Part shown: positions 1 through 8,217 of the stretch, piece after piece | Layout of the letters: each line of letters starts with the position of its first letter | Position numbering within the stretch: position 1 is the stretch's first letter | DNA from: JABMQF01 sp964563755 | GTDB lineage: Archaea; Nanobdellota; Nanobdellia; Woesearchaeales; UBA11576 | Reading direction: 5' to 3' | Assembly (NCBI GenBank): GCA_964563755.1 | Contig: CAZLYC010000003.1 | Span: forward strand, 62,001-126,000 | Length of the DNA: 64,000 nucleotides | Made by a program: the position numbers and the translations under genes | The notes under the pieces: model-generated | What the model saw: the letters and a program-made list of their open reading frames with translations, nothing else | Told to the model about the DNA's origin: nothing | The model's database searches: none

Positions 1-2
1 GA

Positions 3-185
3 GAAGCCATAACTGAACACTCACAAGATACACCAAATATACTTTACACGCTTTCTTTACTGATTGTCCTGGTCGTACTTATCGCTATGATACCTCTCCA
101 CAGATCAAACATGCTTAACGATAAATATGACTCTCAAGATAAACCGCAAGAGGAAAACAATAAAAACAAGCACAGGAAAGAGTAA
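3..185 (+). CDS. C-terminal end of a membrane protein (cut by window edge)
   Basis: An open frame enters from the left edge and ends at the TAA at 183-185, giving the last 60 residues of a protein. It holds one clear hydrophobic segment (about residues 13-32 of the visible part, rich in L, V and I) followed by a short polar tail rich in K, N, E and Q, typical of a protein with a C-terminal membrane anchor and a charged cytoplasmic end. No family can be named from this fragment. It stops 7 bases before the next start codon, so it is probably in one operon with the HIT genes. Confidence 0.6.
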   Translation, partial: EAITEHSQDTPNILYTLSLLIVLVVLIAMIPLHRSNMLNDKYDSQDKPQEENNKNKHRKE

Positions 186-192
186 CAAAAGA

Positions 193-894
193 ATGGCAGA
201 CATAACCGAAGAACAACTGAAGAACATGACTCCTGAACAGATCAAGGATATGCAAAAGCAGCAGTGCATATTCTGCCAAATAATCGAAGGTAAAGTCGCG
301 TCAAGAAAAGTGTATGAAGATGACAGATGCATAGCAATTCTCGACATAAATCCTGCAAACCCAGGACACGTACTGATAATCCCGAAAGAGCATTACACGA
401 TAATGCCGCTAATGCCTGAAAAAGAAGTTGCGCACATATTCAAGACCGCGAAGAAGATTTCTATGAGCCTTATACGTGCGCTAAAGGCAGAAGGCACTAA
501 CATCTTTGTCGCAAACGGAGCAGCAGCAGGGCAGAAAGCACCGCACTTCATGGTTCATCTGATACCCAGGAAGAAAGGCGACAGCATAAAGACATTCGAG
601 CTTCCGAAGAACAACGTGACCGAGGAAGACCAGCATAAGCTCAGACAGGCTATAAAACTCAAGACAGATGAAAGATTCGGTGTGAAAACAAAAGAACCTG
701 TTGTCGCCGAGAAACCTAAGCCACAGAAAGTCGCGACCGAATTCAGGCCGCCGGAAGTCAAGAAGAACGATTCTCCACAGGATAACGAATACATGTTCGA
801 GATACCTCCCCCGCCAGAACAGGAGAATGATGAAAAGACTGAGGAGCCAGCACCTAAATTCGACCTGGATGAGATATCCAACCTAGTCAAGTGA
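193..894 (+). CDS. HIT-domain protein with altered catalytic triad
   Basis: HIT-fold protein of 233 residues. HIT enzymes hydrolyse or transfer nucleotide phosphoramides and dinucleotides. Residues about 24-125 carry the domain: a CxxC pair (CIFC), the stretch DINPANPGHVLIIPKEHY, and the terminal PHFMVHLIPR. In active family members the last motif is HxHxH with the middle His as nucleophile; here it reads H-F-M-V-H, so the nucleophile position is Met. The C-terminal 90 residues are Lys/Pro/Glu-rich and look disordered. I chose the ATG at 193 because the upstream stop at 185 separates it from the preceding gene and the 22 residues before it look non-coding. It is followed by a paralogue. Confidence 0.85.
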   Translation: MADITEEQLKNMTPEQIKDMQKQQCIFCQIIEGKVASRKVYEDDRCIAILDINPANPGHVLIIPKEHYTIMPLMPEKEVAHIFKTAKKISMSLIRALKAEGTNIFVANGAAAGQKAPHFMVHLIPRKKGDSIKTFELPKNNVTEEDQHKLRQAIKLKTDERFGVKTKEPVVAEKPKPQKVATEFRPPEVKKNDSPQDNEYMFEIPPPPEQENDEKTEEPAPKFDLDEISNLVK

Positions 895-920
895 AAACAA
901 AATAATAAAAAAAATGAAAA

Positions 921-1499
921 ATGGCATGCGAATACTGCGAGATAATTGAAGGCAAGAGAAAAGCCGCGAAGATATACGAAGATGACAAGCTAGTCGCATT
1001 CCTATCAAACAGGCCTGCAGCGATAGGCCATATAGTAATAACTCCAAAGAAACACCTTCCGATATTCGAAGCTGCAGATGACAGCCTTGTCGAGCACATC
1101 TTCAAGACAGCGAACAAGATATCTATCGCAGTATTCGAGTCGATAAAATGCGAAGGCACGAACCTAATAATAAACAACGGAGTCGAAGCAGGACAAGAAA
1201 TCCCACACCTCGCGGTCAACATAATAGCGAGGAGGAACGACGACGGCATATTCTTCGAATGGCCGATAAAATCTCTCGGGGAAGAGGAGATGGCCACGGT
1301 AGAACTCAAGCTCAAGGAAGAGCTCACGCAGCCAGAAAAGCCGAAAGAAGAATCAAAAGAAGAGAAGAAAGAGGAAAAGAGAATAGAGGAACCTGCACAG
1401 AAACCTGCAGATAAGGGAACAAAACAGCCTGATGAGCAGCAAAAAAAAGAAGAATCAGAGGAGAACTATCTAATAAGACAGCTTAGGAGGATGCCGTGA
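921..1499 (+). CDS. HIT-like protein, second degenerate paralogue
   Basis: 192 residues, clearly a paralogue of the preceding gene: CEYC near the N-terminus, then NRPAAIGHIVITPKKHLP and the terminal PHLAVNIIAR. The HxHxH triad is H-L-A-V-N, so both the nucleophile and the third His are gone. This makes nucleotide hydrolysis by the usual mechanism unlikely; nucleotide binding or a scaffold role is possible (inference). The C-terminal third is highly charged (Lys/Glu-rich). Its last codons overlap the next ATG (ATGA at 1496-1499), so the two are probably translationally coupled. Confidence 0.8.
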   Translation: MACEYCEIIEGKRKAAKIYEDDKLVAFLSNRPAAIGHIVITPKKHLPIFEAADDSLVEHIFKTANKISIAVFESIKCEGTNLIINNGVEAGQEIPHLAVNIIARRNDDGIFFEWPIKSLGEEEMATVELKLKEELTQPEKPKEESKEEKKEEKRIEEPAQKPADKGTKQPDEQQKKEESEENYLIRQLRRMP

Positions 1500-1729
1500 T
1501 GAAAAAACATCAGTTTAAAGATATGATATCGAGGTCGCTCGCCAAGACAGTCACATATAGAGTGCTGATAGTAATCATGGATTTCACAGTCGCTTATATC
1601 CTCACACACCAGATAGACGCAGCGATAGGATTCACCATACTCAGAAACACGTACACAACAATAGGATACTACATACATGAACGCGCATGGGACAAAATAA
1701 TCTGGGGAAAAACGACAAACAATCCTTGA
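1496..1729 (+). CDS. DUF2061 small membrane protein
   Basis: 77-residue membrane protein matching the DUF2061 pattern: SRSLAKTVTYRVL, a hydrophobic helix, AIGF, then the paired helix ending in YYIHERAWDKI. Two transmembrane helices are expected (about residues 20-36 and 40-58). DUF2061 proteins are widespread in bacteria and archaea; their function is not settled. The start overlaps the end of the HIT-like gene by four bases. The stop is followed at once by a family A repeat element. Confidence 0.85.
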   Translation: MMKKHQFKDMISRSLAKTVTYRVLIVIMDFTVAYILTHQIDAAIGFTILRNTYTTIGYYIHERAWDKIIWGKTTNNP

Positions 1730-1828
1730 TGCCAATGCTGCGCTCGCATTGATTCTACAACCGCTTATGTTTGCTGAACCGCGTCATGTTTCAATGTTAT
1801 ATTTGCTGCTCGCTAGGCGGCATTGCCA
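1730..1828 (-). repeat. Family A dispersed repeat, copy 1 (reverse)
   Basis: About 99 bases filling the gap between two convergent genes. Read on the minus strand it starts with GGCAATGCCGCCTAGCGAGC and ends with CAATGCGAGCGCAGCATTGG, giving imperfect terminal inverted repeats. The internal part GCAAACATAAGCGGTTGTAG is shared almost base for base with copy 2 at 8106. Confidence 0.85.
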
Positions 1829-1850
1829 TTACTAGAAATAGCAGATTTTG

Positions 1851-2351
1851 TTAACAGGGCGGAATCTCTTCCTCATACGTTATCGCGACATCTGAGCAGA
1901 AGTTGTATCCTGTAGAACTCTTTTTCTTAAGCTTTGGCGTGAACTTGACCTGCTGTATCTCGTCGCTTGTTATGCCTGTGAACATAACATTGAACTCCTT
2001 TGTCTCGCCATTCAGCATAGGACTGCCTGCAGAGATAGATTCATTACGATAAAATCCGCTGAGGCCCATCACAGTGAACTGGAAATCATCTATCTTGACA
2101 CCCGTGTTCTCAAGCAGGATATTTATGTAGTTGCTACCCTTGCACACCTGCGGCACACCATCAACCAGCATGACACTAAGAACAACATCCCTTGAACAGG
2201 AGAGTTCGTCAGCCTTGCTGTCCATCACATCCCTGTTCTCTGTGACGTAATTCCTGATTATACCAACAATAACCCCTCCGATGCCTACAGTCACTACTAG
2301 AAGTAACACTGTTGCTATAAGAGGAGAAACTGCTTTTTTATTCCTGAGCAT
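1851..2351 (-). CDS. Type IV pilin-like protein (class III signal peptide)
   Basis: 166 residues. The N-terminus KKAVSPLIATVLLLVVTVGI is the archaeal type IV pilin signature: a short basic leader, cleavage expected after KKA, then a hydrophobic helix that serves both as membrane anchor and as filament core. The mature part is a beta-rich domain with four conserved Cys positions (Cys-Ser-Arg-Asp, QVC, FCSD and a C-terminal PPC), which are also found in the two pilins upstream and suggest disulfides. It is the last of three paralogues transcribed away from the prepilin peptidase; a T-rich tract separates it from the second pilin, so it may be expressed at a different level. Confidence 0.85.
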   Translation of the reverse strand: MLRNKKAVSPLIATVLLLVVTVGIGGVIVGIIRNYVTENRDVMDSKADELSCSRDVVLSVMLVDGVPQVCKGSNYINILLENTGVKIDDFQFTVMGLSGFYRNESISAGSPMLNGETKEFNVMFTGITSDEIQQVKFTPKLKKKSSTGYNFCSDVAITYEEEIPPC

Positions 2352-2369
2352 ACCCGTACCTCGAGTTTA

Positions 2370-2397
2370 ATCAAATAAAAAAAATAAAATAAAAAAA
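2370..2397 (-). terminator. Poly-T tract after the second pilin gene
   Basis: Read on the minus strand the sequence directly after the stop of the second pilin is a run of T interrupted by single A bases (positions 2370-2397). Archaeal RNA polymerase terminates at such T-rich tracts without needing a hairpin, so partial or full termination here is expected. Confidence 0.5.
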
Positions 2398-2398
2398 C

Positions 2399-2920
2399 CT
2401 AACAGGTTGGGAAGTCTGTGTATGTAAGTGCTGCATCTGTGCAGAACGCCTTCTCAGACCTTCCGACGACCTTCACTCTTGGCACAAGCCTGACCTGCTG
2501 GAGAGTTCCGACAGTTCCTGTTGTGTATACAACACTGAACTGTTTTGTCGCACCGACAGTGAATTCGCTCATGCTGTTATTCGCAAGAACTGTATCATAA
2601 GCCTCGAAACCTGATGTTCCGAAGAACTTTACCTGAAGCTCATCTATTGTCGAAGAGCCAGTGTTCTCAAGCGTGAATATTACTGTCTGATTTGAAGCGT
2701 TGTGACATATCCTCAACTGATCTTGAACAGTCGGAACTGTCAATGCAACTTCGATTCCGCATTTCATGTCAGATGCTTTCTCTGTTATAATCTGCTTGTT
2801 CTCAGTAACGTAATTCCTGACTATACCTGTGACCACGGCACCTATACCTACCACGACCACAATCAGAAGAACCGCAGCAATGAGCGGCTCAACGCCCTTC
2901 CTCGAATTCCAAAAACCCAT
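2399..2920 (-). CDS. Type IV pilin-like protein (class III signal peptide)
   Basis: 173 residues with the pilin start SRKGVEPLIAAVLLIVVVVG; cleavage is expected after the Gly before VEPL. The glutamate at mature position 2 differs from the Ser of the two sister pilins. The ectodomain carries the same four Cys spacing (KCGIEV, RICH, FCTD, final FPTC) and a threonine/valine-rich beta pattern. It lies 13 bases after the stop of the first pilin and is very likely co-transcribed with it. It is a candidate pilus or adhesion subunit; the exact filament type cannot be told from the sequence. Confidence 0.85.
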   Translation of the reverse strand: MGFWNSRKGVEPLIAAVLLIVVVVGIGAVVTGIVRNYVTENKQIITEKASDMKCGIEVALTVPTVQDQLRICHNASNQTVIFTLENTGSSTIDELQVKFFGTSGFEAYDTVLANNSMSEFTVGATKQFSVVYTTGTVGTLQQVRLVPRVKVVGRSEKAFCTDAALTYTDFPTC

Positions 2921-2933
2921 CTAGTACACCTCC

Positions 2934-3467
2934 TTATTGGTACGTCGTACAATTGTTAGATATCTCGCTAAGAGATATGCCTGAATCAGAGCAGAATGCG
3001 TGCTCTGTTATGCCTGGAAGATTTATGCGAGGGACTACCTTCACCTGCCTGAACTCTCCTAGGACCTCAGGATCATAAGTCATATTTATCAAAGCGCTCT
3101 GTCCAATACCTAATGAACTGTTGAGCACTGAATTATTCGTGATAATTCCATGGGAACCGACAATCCTTACCTGCGCGTCAAGTATGTCCATGCTCCCTGT
3201 GTTCTCTATCATAAGATTAAGAGAAGCCATATCATCATCTTCTGCTGATGCATTGCAGACCTGATAATCATTATTTACAAGGACCCAGCCTATGCCAACA
3301 TCACGTCCGCATTTTATCGATTCCTTGCCGACTGTGACCTGCTTTTCGCCCTCTTTTACATAGTTCTGGAACAAGGACATGACAGCTGCGCCAAGAACAA
3401 CCACAATCACAACTAGCAATACTGCCGCTATGAGCGGGGAAACACCCTTTTTGCTCAATAAATGCAT
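2934..3467 (-). CDS. Type IV pilin-like protein (class III signal peptide)
   Basis: 177 residues, first of the three pilin paralogues. Leader MHLLSKKG is followed by VSPLIAAVLLVVIVVVLGAA. The ATG at 3467 is preceded by AAGAGGGATTTG, a reasonable ribosome site, and by an AT-rich promoter region. The ectodomain again has Cys residues in the order KCGRDV, QVC, FCSD, NNC. The prepilin peptidase just upstream is the obvious processing enzyme for this family. Confidence 0.85.
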   Translation of the reverse strand: MHLLSKKGVSPLIAAVLLVVIVVVLGAAVMSLFQNYVKEGEKQVTVGKESIKCGRDVGIGWVLVNNDYQVCNASAEDDDMASLNLMIENTGSMDILDAQVRIVGSHGIITNNSVLNSSLGIGQSALINMTYDPEVLGEFRQVKVVPRINLPGITEHAFCSDSGISLSEISNNCTTYQ

Positions 3468-3571
3468 CAAATCCCTCTTTTGGATATAATAAGATATATT
3501 TACGGGGTTTATTGCACTCTTAATATTTAAAAGTATTGGTTCATCAGGCCTAAAACAAGGCAGTAACGCCC

Positions 3572-4432
3572 TTAAATCCCAAGAAGGCGGAAAACAAAAT
3601 TATCCCATAAGTGGGTAGCGATGAACGCTATAAGAAAACTGGGAACAAAAGGTATGCCGTACTTCACAAGTATCTTTTTCACTTTTCCCTGACGCTTTAG
3701 CGAGATGAGCTTCTTTATCTGAGACATCTCAATGCCTAAATCTTTTGGGCTGCAGATTCTCTTTCCTCCAACCACAACATCCTTGACAATCCAGTCTCCT
3801 TCTGTAAGAGACTCTGGCTCGACCCATCTTATCATCGCAGCAGCCTCAACTGATTTCAGATAGATGAAAGTATAAAATGAAAGCAACAGCATGCCCGCGA
3901 GAACAACGACAGGAATGCTTACTGAGACAGGCATGAACGCTGAAACAACCAGAAGCAGGACGGTGCCCAGCCAGACGAGCCACTTCTGTTTTTTCTTCTC
4001 GGAAAAACGCCTGTTGAACTCTTTTGAGAAACTTTTTCTGTTGATGAAGACAAGATATACGCTGAACAGCATGCCGAAAGCCGCGCCGAAGACAATTATG
4101 TTTATTATGAAACCGACCATGAACGAATCAAGGCTCCAGCCCATGCCGATAAGCGAGCCAAGTCCCATCACCATCTTCGCGTCTCCGCCTCCCCACTGTC
4201 CGCCATAGAACATGACTACTGCTATTATGAAGAAAACACCAAGACCCAGAAGCCCCTCAAGTATGTAACTATAATCACTGTAAGATATCGTGAATATCAA
4301 CCTGAGACCAAGTCCTACAAAAATCAAACCATAATTCAGCCAGTCAGGCACTTCCCTGACCTTGAAATCAGTATAGCTGCCTATTATCAATGCTGTGAGA
4401 ACAATGATGAAAATGATGGATTCTGCAATCAT
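3572..4432 (-). CDS. Archaeal prepilin/preflagellin peptidase (A24 family)
   Basis: 286-residue membrane protease that removes class III signal peptides. Both catalytic Asp motifs of the aspartyl A24 family are visible: the Asp in YTDFKVREVPD near residue 22 and the GGGD of GGQWGGGDAKMVMGLG near residue 83. Several hydrophobic helices follow, then a polar stretch with a basic patch and a final helix ending in LLGI. This C-terminal part makes it longer than simple FlaK-type enzymes. A TATA-like TTTATAAA lies about 25 bases before the ATG, so the mRNA is probably leaderless. It is placed to serve the three pilins downstream. Confidence 0.85.
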   Translation of the reverse strand: MIAESIIFIIVLTALIIGSYTDFKVREVPDWLNYGLIFVGLGLRLIFTISYSDYSYILEGLLGLGVFFIIAVVMFYGGQWGGGDAKMVMGLGSLIGMGWSLDSFMVGFIINIIVFGAAFGMLFSVYLVFINRKSFSKEFNRRFSEKKKQKWLVWLGTVLLLVVSAFMPVSVSIPVVVLAGMLLLSFYTFIYLKSVEAAAMIRWVEPESLTEGDWIVKDVVVGGKRICSPKDLGIEMSQIKKLISLKRQGKVKKILVKYGIPFVPSFLIAFIATHLWDNFVFRLLGI

Positions 4433-4539
4433 AAGCTTCCAGTTTACAACAAACTTTATAAATAATTTGTGTTGTTATTATTGCATAATAGAAAAAACGT
4501 AAAAAGAGTGCGGAAAAAGAGGGGACAGGGGGTAGTTTC

Positions 4540-5283
4540 TTGCTAGAAATCATAGCGAACCAGCTCAGGAAGAAAGGCGTCAATCCAGACAAGGCACACA
4601 TGCCAAAGCACATAGCGCTGACAGTCGGAGGACTGGGCAGATGGGCGAACAAGACAGGTTCTGACAATAAACAGGCGCACACCGAGGCGTTCTTCAGAGT
4701 GAAAGAAATAATAAGATACCAGCTATGCTTCGACATACCAATAATAACACTCTACATGATAAACTCAAGGATAACACAGGCAAAGGACTACACAGAGATG
4801 ATGGACGCCCTGGCAGAATTCTTCAAGGACCTGCTAACCAACAACGACATATTCAAGAACAAGATAAAGGTCTCGATACTCGGCAAATGGTACGACCTGC
4901 CAAGCAGGGTTGTCGAACCCATAAAGAGGATAATCGACGAGACAAAAGACTATGACAGCTTCTTCCTCAACCTCTGCATAAACTATGACGGAAAAGAGGA
5001 AATCGTGGACGCGTGCAAGATAATAGTCAGGAAAGCGCTCAGGGAGAAAGTAGAGATAGACTCGATAAACGAGGAACTCATAAAAGACAACATATACTCA
5101 TCATACTTCCTTCCTCCAGACCTCATCGTAAAGACCGGCACAGGAAAAAGACTGCACGGATTCCTGCTCTGGGATTCAACACATTCGCTCGTATATTTCT
5201 CAGATATCGTCTGGAACGAATTCAAGGAAAAGGATTTCATAAACTCGATAAAGTACTATCAGGAAAACAGAAGCAGGATATAA
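4540..5283 (+). CDS. Degenerate cis-prenyltransferase (UppS family)
   Basis: 247 residues with the undecaprenyl/polyprenyl diphosphate synthase fold: MPKHIALTVGGLGRWANKTG corresponds to the family start PxHVAxIMDGNGRWAxxxG, and DLIVKTGTGKRLHGFLLW corresponds to DLxIRTxGExRxSNFLLWQ near the C-terminus. The catalytic Asp of DGNGRWA is Gly, the Asn is Leu, and the RTGGExR pyrophosphate site reads KTGTGKR. The protein may therefore be a non-catalytic partner, comparable in principle to eukaryotic NgBR/Nus1, or use altered chemistry; both are inference. TTG start at 4540, chosen for the strong GGGGACAGGGGG purine tract just upstream. Confidence 0.75.
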   Translation: MLEIIANQLRKKGVNPDKAHMPKHIALTVGGLGRWANKTGSDNKQAHTEAFFRVKEIIRYQLCFDIPIITLYMINSRITQAKDYTEMMDALAEFFKDLLTNNDIFKNKIKVSILGKWYDLPSRVVEPIKRIIDETKDYDSFFLNLCINYDGKEEIVDACKIIVRKALREKVEIDSINEELIKDNIYSSYFLPPDLIVKTGTGKRLHGFLLWDSTHSLVYFSDIVWNEFKEKDFINSIKYYQENRSRI

Positions 5284-5402
5284 TACTCAAAAAATACTTA
5301 AAAAAATTCCTGAAAAATCTTCTCGAAATAGCGCATCAAAGCGACACGGAAGCAGATATGCCTGCACAAAGTTTATAAATAAAAAATCCTGCGCATCTTT
5401 CT

Positions 5403-6110
5403 ATGAAAAAGAGGTCTGTAATACTCATAGCTTCTATATTACTATTAACAATAGTCCTTTCAGGCTGCTTCGGAGGAGGCAACAAGCAGATAGATGAGAT
5501 AGACAAGTCGACACGCCTCGTCACATACACAGAAACACTGAAAGGAAAAAATTACACTAACGCAGAACTTGAATACATAAAGGACTCTGTGCTATACAAA
5601 GTCAACTTCGACGTAAACATGAAGAAGGGCCTCATATGGCTCAAGGCGAACTCCAAACCAAGCGACAAAGTCCTGACCTGGTGGGACAACGGCCACATGG
5701 TACGAGGATTCGCAAGAAGAGAGCCGATAATGTACACTCCTTCGTACGAGCTTCTAAAGACGACAAGGACCGGCAAGTGGGACGAAGCCAAATTAGGAGC
5801 TTTTGCGAACAATGATGACGCAGTAAATGTCGCATACGCATTACTTGCAGACAGTCCTGCTGTCGCACAGGGAATAATGAAAAGATACGGGGCGAAGTGG
5901 CTGCTTGTAACAAAAGCGGACACACAGAAGATTGAAGGCATGGCTGTTCTTATTGGAGATGATTATACCACATACCTGGATGACTTAGGACAGCCCAAAG
6001 ATGCAGTCATACAGAAAGTCGTATTCAAGGCAGCAGACAACTGGCCGCTTAAGGGATTCGAGAACCCGTATCATGACGATTACATCAACATATACAAGCT
6101 GGTAGGATAG
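5403..6110 (+). CDS. Lipoprotein with STT3/AglB-like WWD domain
   Basis: 235 residues. The N-terminus is a lipoprotein signal with lipobox LSGC (Cys 21). The rest resembles the soluble C-terminal domain of archaeal oligosaccharyltransferase: residues 85-110 read KPSDKVLTWWDNGHMVRGFA, close to the WWDYG motif, followed by RREPIMYTPSYELL and a later GAKWLLVTK strand. In STT3/AglB this motif binds the acceptor sequon, but those enzymes carry about 13 membrane helices that are absent here. It could be a detached acceptor-binding domain or an accessory subunit (inference). TATA box TTTATAAATA at 5370 supports a leaderless start at 5403. Confidence 0.65.
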   Translation: MKKRSVILIASILLLTIVLSGCFGGGNKQIDEIDKSTRLVTYTETLKGKNYTNAELEYIKDSVLYKVNFDVNMKKGLIWLKANSKPSDKVLTWWDNGHMVRGFARREPIMYTPSYELLKTTRTGKWDEAKLGAFANNDDAVNVAYALLADSPAVAQGIMKRYGAKWLLVTKADTQKIEGMAVLIGDDYTTYLDDLGQPKDAVIQKVVFKAADNWPLKGFENPYHDDYINIYKLVG

Positions 6111-6162
6111 TTTAAAAGCCAAAAGAGACAACTTTTTAAAACAACACCATTTCTGATAATCC

Positions 6163-7854
6163 ATGGAGCTCGAAAAAGCAATACGAATGCACGCGCTGAA
6201 GAATGCAGTAGATTACAAAGGAAAAGCCAATCCTAAGGCAATAATGGGGAAGATACTTGTAGAGTTCCCTGAATGGAAATCAAAAGTACAGGAACTTGTC
6301 AAGAAAATAGAACCGATAGTTGAAGAAGTGAACAAGCTTGACACTGAAAATCAGAGAGTTCAACTTGAATCAGGCGCTCCTGCGATGCTTGAAAAAAAAG
6401 AGAAGAAAGAGAGGAACATATTCGAATTCCTGGGAATAAAAGAAGGCCAGAAGATAGTCACAGCGTTTCCGCCAGGACCTGAGAAATACCCGCACATAGG
6501 ACACGCTAAAGCAGCACTGCTGAACTATCTGTTCGCACAGAAATATGACGGAGATTTCCTGCTGCGTTTCGAAGACACGAACCCACACCTCGTGAAATCA
6601 ATATTCTATGAAATCATCCCGGAAGACCTCGCATGGCTAGGTATAAAATGGAAAGAACTAATCTACGCATCAGACCACATGCACAGGTTCTACGAATTAT
6701 GCGAAAAAGCGATACGGGACATGAACGCGTATGTCTGCACGTGCAGCGAAGAGAACGTATCAAAGACAAGAGAGACAGGAGAACCATGCTCATGCAGGGA
6801 CAACAGCGTTGAAAAAAACCTAGAGCTCTGGAACAACATGCCCAAAGCCCCTGAAGGACACGCAATAGTCAGACTCAAGATAGACCTAGAGCACCAGAAC
6901 TCTACGATGAGGGACCCGACAATATTCAGGATAATCGACGAGCCACATGCAAGACACGGTAAGAAATACAGGGTATGGCCAAACTATGACTGGCAGAACG
7001 CGATAATCGACAGCGAGACAGGAGTCACGCACAGGATAAGAAGCAAAGAGTTCGAGCTAAGGAATGAACTCCAGAGATATATACAGAACATAACTGGACT
7101 CAGGCAGACTTTCACTTATGAATTCGGAAGATTCGAGCTTGAAGGCGTCGAGACAAGCGGAAGGAAAATCAGGGACGGGATAGAGCAGGGAAAATACGTC
7201 GGATGGGACGACCCATCGCTTGCCACGCTGCGCGCACTCAAAAGAAGAGGCTTCCAGCCTGAAGCGATCAAGAATTTTGTCGTCTCGACAGGAATATCGA
7301 AAGCAGAAGCCACTCTTACATGGGATGACCTGATACTACACAACAGGAGACTACTTGACGCAGAAGCTGACAGGTATTTCTTCATAAAAGACCCTGTCGA
7401 GTTGTGGGTAAAGGGAGCGCCGAAGAAGAAAGTCGAGCTCAACCTGCACCCGACGCACAGGAAAGGCGGAAGGAAACTCGATTCAAACGACACATTCTAC
7501 ATAACAAAAGAAGACTCTGATTCTCTCGAACAAGGAAAGATGTACCGACTCATGGACTGCATAAACTTCAGAAAACAGACTGACGGTTTCGAGTTCGACT
7601 CTGAAGATGTAGAGAGATACAAGCAGCACGGAGAGAAGATACTCCACTGGCTGCCGAAGAACGACAAACTCATCGCAACAGAGATAATGATGCCTGACAA
7701 GAAAGTATTGACAGGACTTGCAGAGCCCACTGCGGCAAACATAAAGATAGGCGATGTCGTACAGTTCGAAAGGTTCGGATTCTGCAGGCTGGACAGCTTA
7801 GGAAAGACAGAAGACGGCAAAGAAAAGCTTGCTTTCTGGTACACTCACAAATAA
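6163..7854 (+). CDS. gltX: Glutamyl-tRNA synthetase (archaeal type)
   Basis: 563-residue class I synthetase charging tRNA with glutamate. The HIGH signature appears as PHIGHAKAALLN near residue 110, and the KMSKS-equivalent loop as VETSGRKIRDGI near residue 330. An N-terminal helical extension of about 100 residues and the C-terminal beta-barrel anticodon domain (from about residue 400) are the archaeal/eukaryotic GluRS-GlnRS arrangement rather than the bacterial helical one. A short Cys cluster (CTCSEE, CSCR) is present around residue 187-202. Length is normal for archaeal GluRS. Confidence 0.95.
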   Translation: MELEKAIRMHALKNAVDYKGKANPKAIMGKILVEFPEWKSKVQELVKKIEPIVEEVNKLDTENQRVQLESGAPAMLEKKEKKERNIFEFLGIKEGQKIVTAFPPGPEKYPHIGHAKAALLNYLFAQKYDGDFLLRFEDTNPHLVKSIFYEIIPEDLAWLGIKWKELIYASDHMHRFYELCEKAIRDMNAYVCTCSEENVSKTRETGEPCSCRDNSVEKNLELWNNMPKAPEGHAIVRLKIDLEHQNSTMRDPTIFRIIDEPHARHGKKYRVWPNYDWQNAIIDSETGVTHRIRSKEFELRNELQRYIQNITGLRQTFTYEFGRFELEGVETSGRKIRDGIEQGKYVGWDDPSLATLRALKRRGFQPEAIKNFVVSTGISKAEATLTWDDLILHNRRLLDAEADRYFFIKDPVELWVKGAPKKKVELNLHPTHRKGGRKLDSNDTFYITKEDSDSLEQGKMYRLMDCINFRKQTDGFEFDSEDVERYKQHGEKILHWLPKNDKLIATEIMMPDKKVLTGLAEPTAANIKIGDVVQFERFGFCRLDSLGKTEDGKEKLAFWYTHK

Positions 7855-7899
7855 ATTACGTATAACATTTAAATATTACAGAAACCTAGATGATACAAA

Positions 7900-8091
7900 A
7901 TGGAAAATGTGTTCCCGTGCGGCGCAAGAGGAAGGGCAGAGTTCTGCCCAGGAGTCTGCCAGTACGGAAAGTTCTGCAAGATATACAAGGCAGCTCTAGC
8001 AAACCAGAAGCCAAGAGGCGTGCCTGAACAGAAAGACCTATCGCAGAAAGAAGAAGAGCAGAAGCAGCACAATATAGAGATGTATTACTAA
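7900..8091 (+). CDS. Small Cys-rich protein, unknown
   Basis: 63 residues with five Cys residues in the first 26 positions (CGARGRAEFCPGVCQYGKFC), then a polar Lys/Glu/Gln tail ending in YY. The Cys spacing suggests a metal or Fe-S site, but I recognise no family. A TATA-like TTTAAATA at 7869 lies about 30 bases before the ATG, which supports real, leaderless transcription. A paired repeat element follows the stop. Confidence 0.6.
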   Translation: MENVFPCGARGRAEFCPGVCQYGKFCKIYKAALANQKPRGVPEQKDLSQKEEEQKQHNIEMYY

Positions 8092-8105
8092 TCTAATTCT
8101 AAAAG

Positions 8106-8202
8106 CCAATGCCGCCTAGCGAGCAGCAGACTGATTTTTTATGAACACGATGCAGTTCGGCAAACATAAGCGGTTGTAGAATCAATGCGAGCGCGGCATT
8201 GA
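8106..8202 (+). repeat. Family A dispersed repeat, copy 2
   Basis: 97-base element: CAATGCCGCCTAGCGAGCAG at the left, GATGCAGTTCGGCAAACATA in the middle, and ATCAATGCGAGCGCGGCATT at the right. Terminal stems CAATGCCGC/GCGGCATTG are perfectly complementary. Followed 15 bases later by copy 3 in the opposite orientation. Confidence 0.9.
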
Positions 8203-8217
8203 CAGATAATACAAGTA

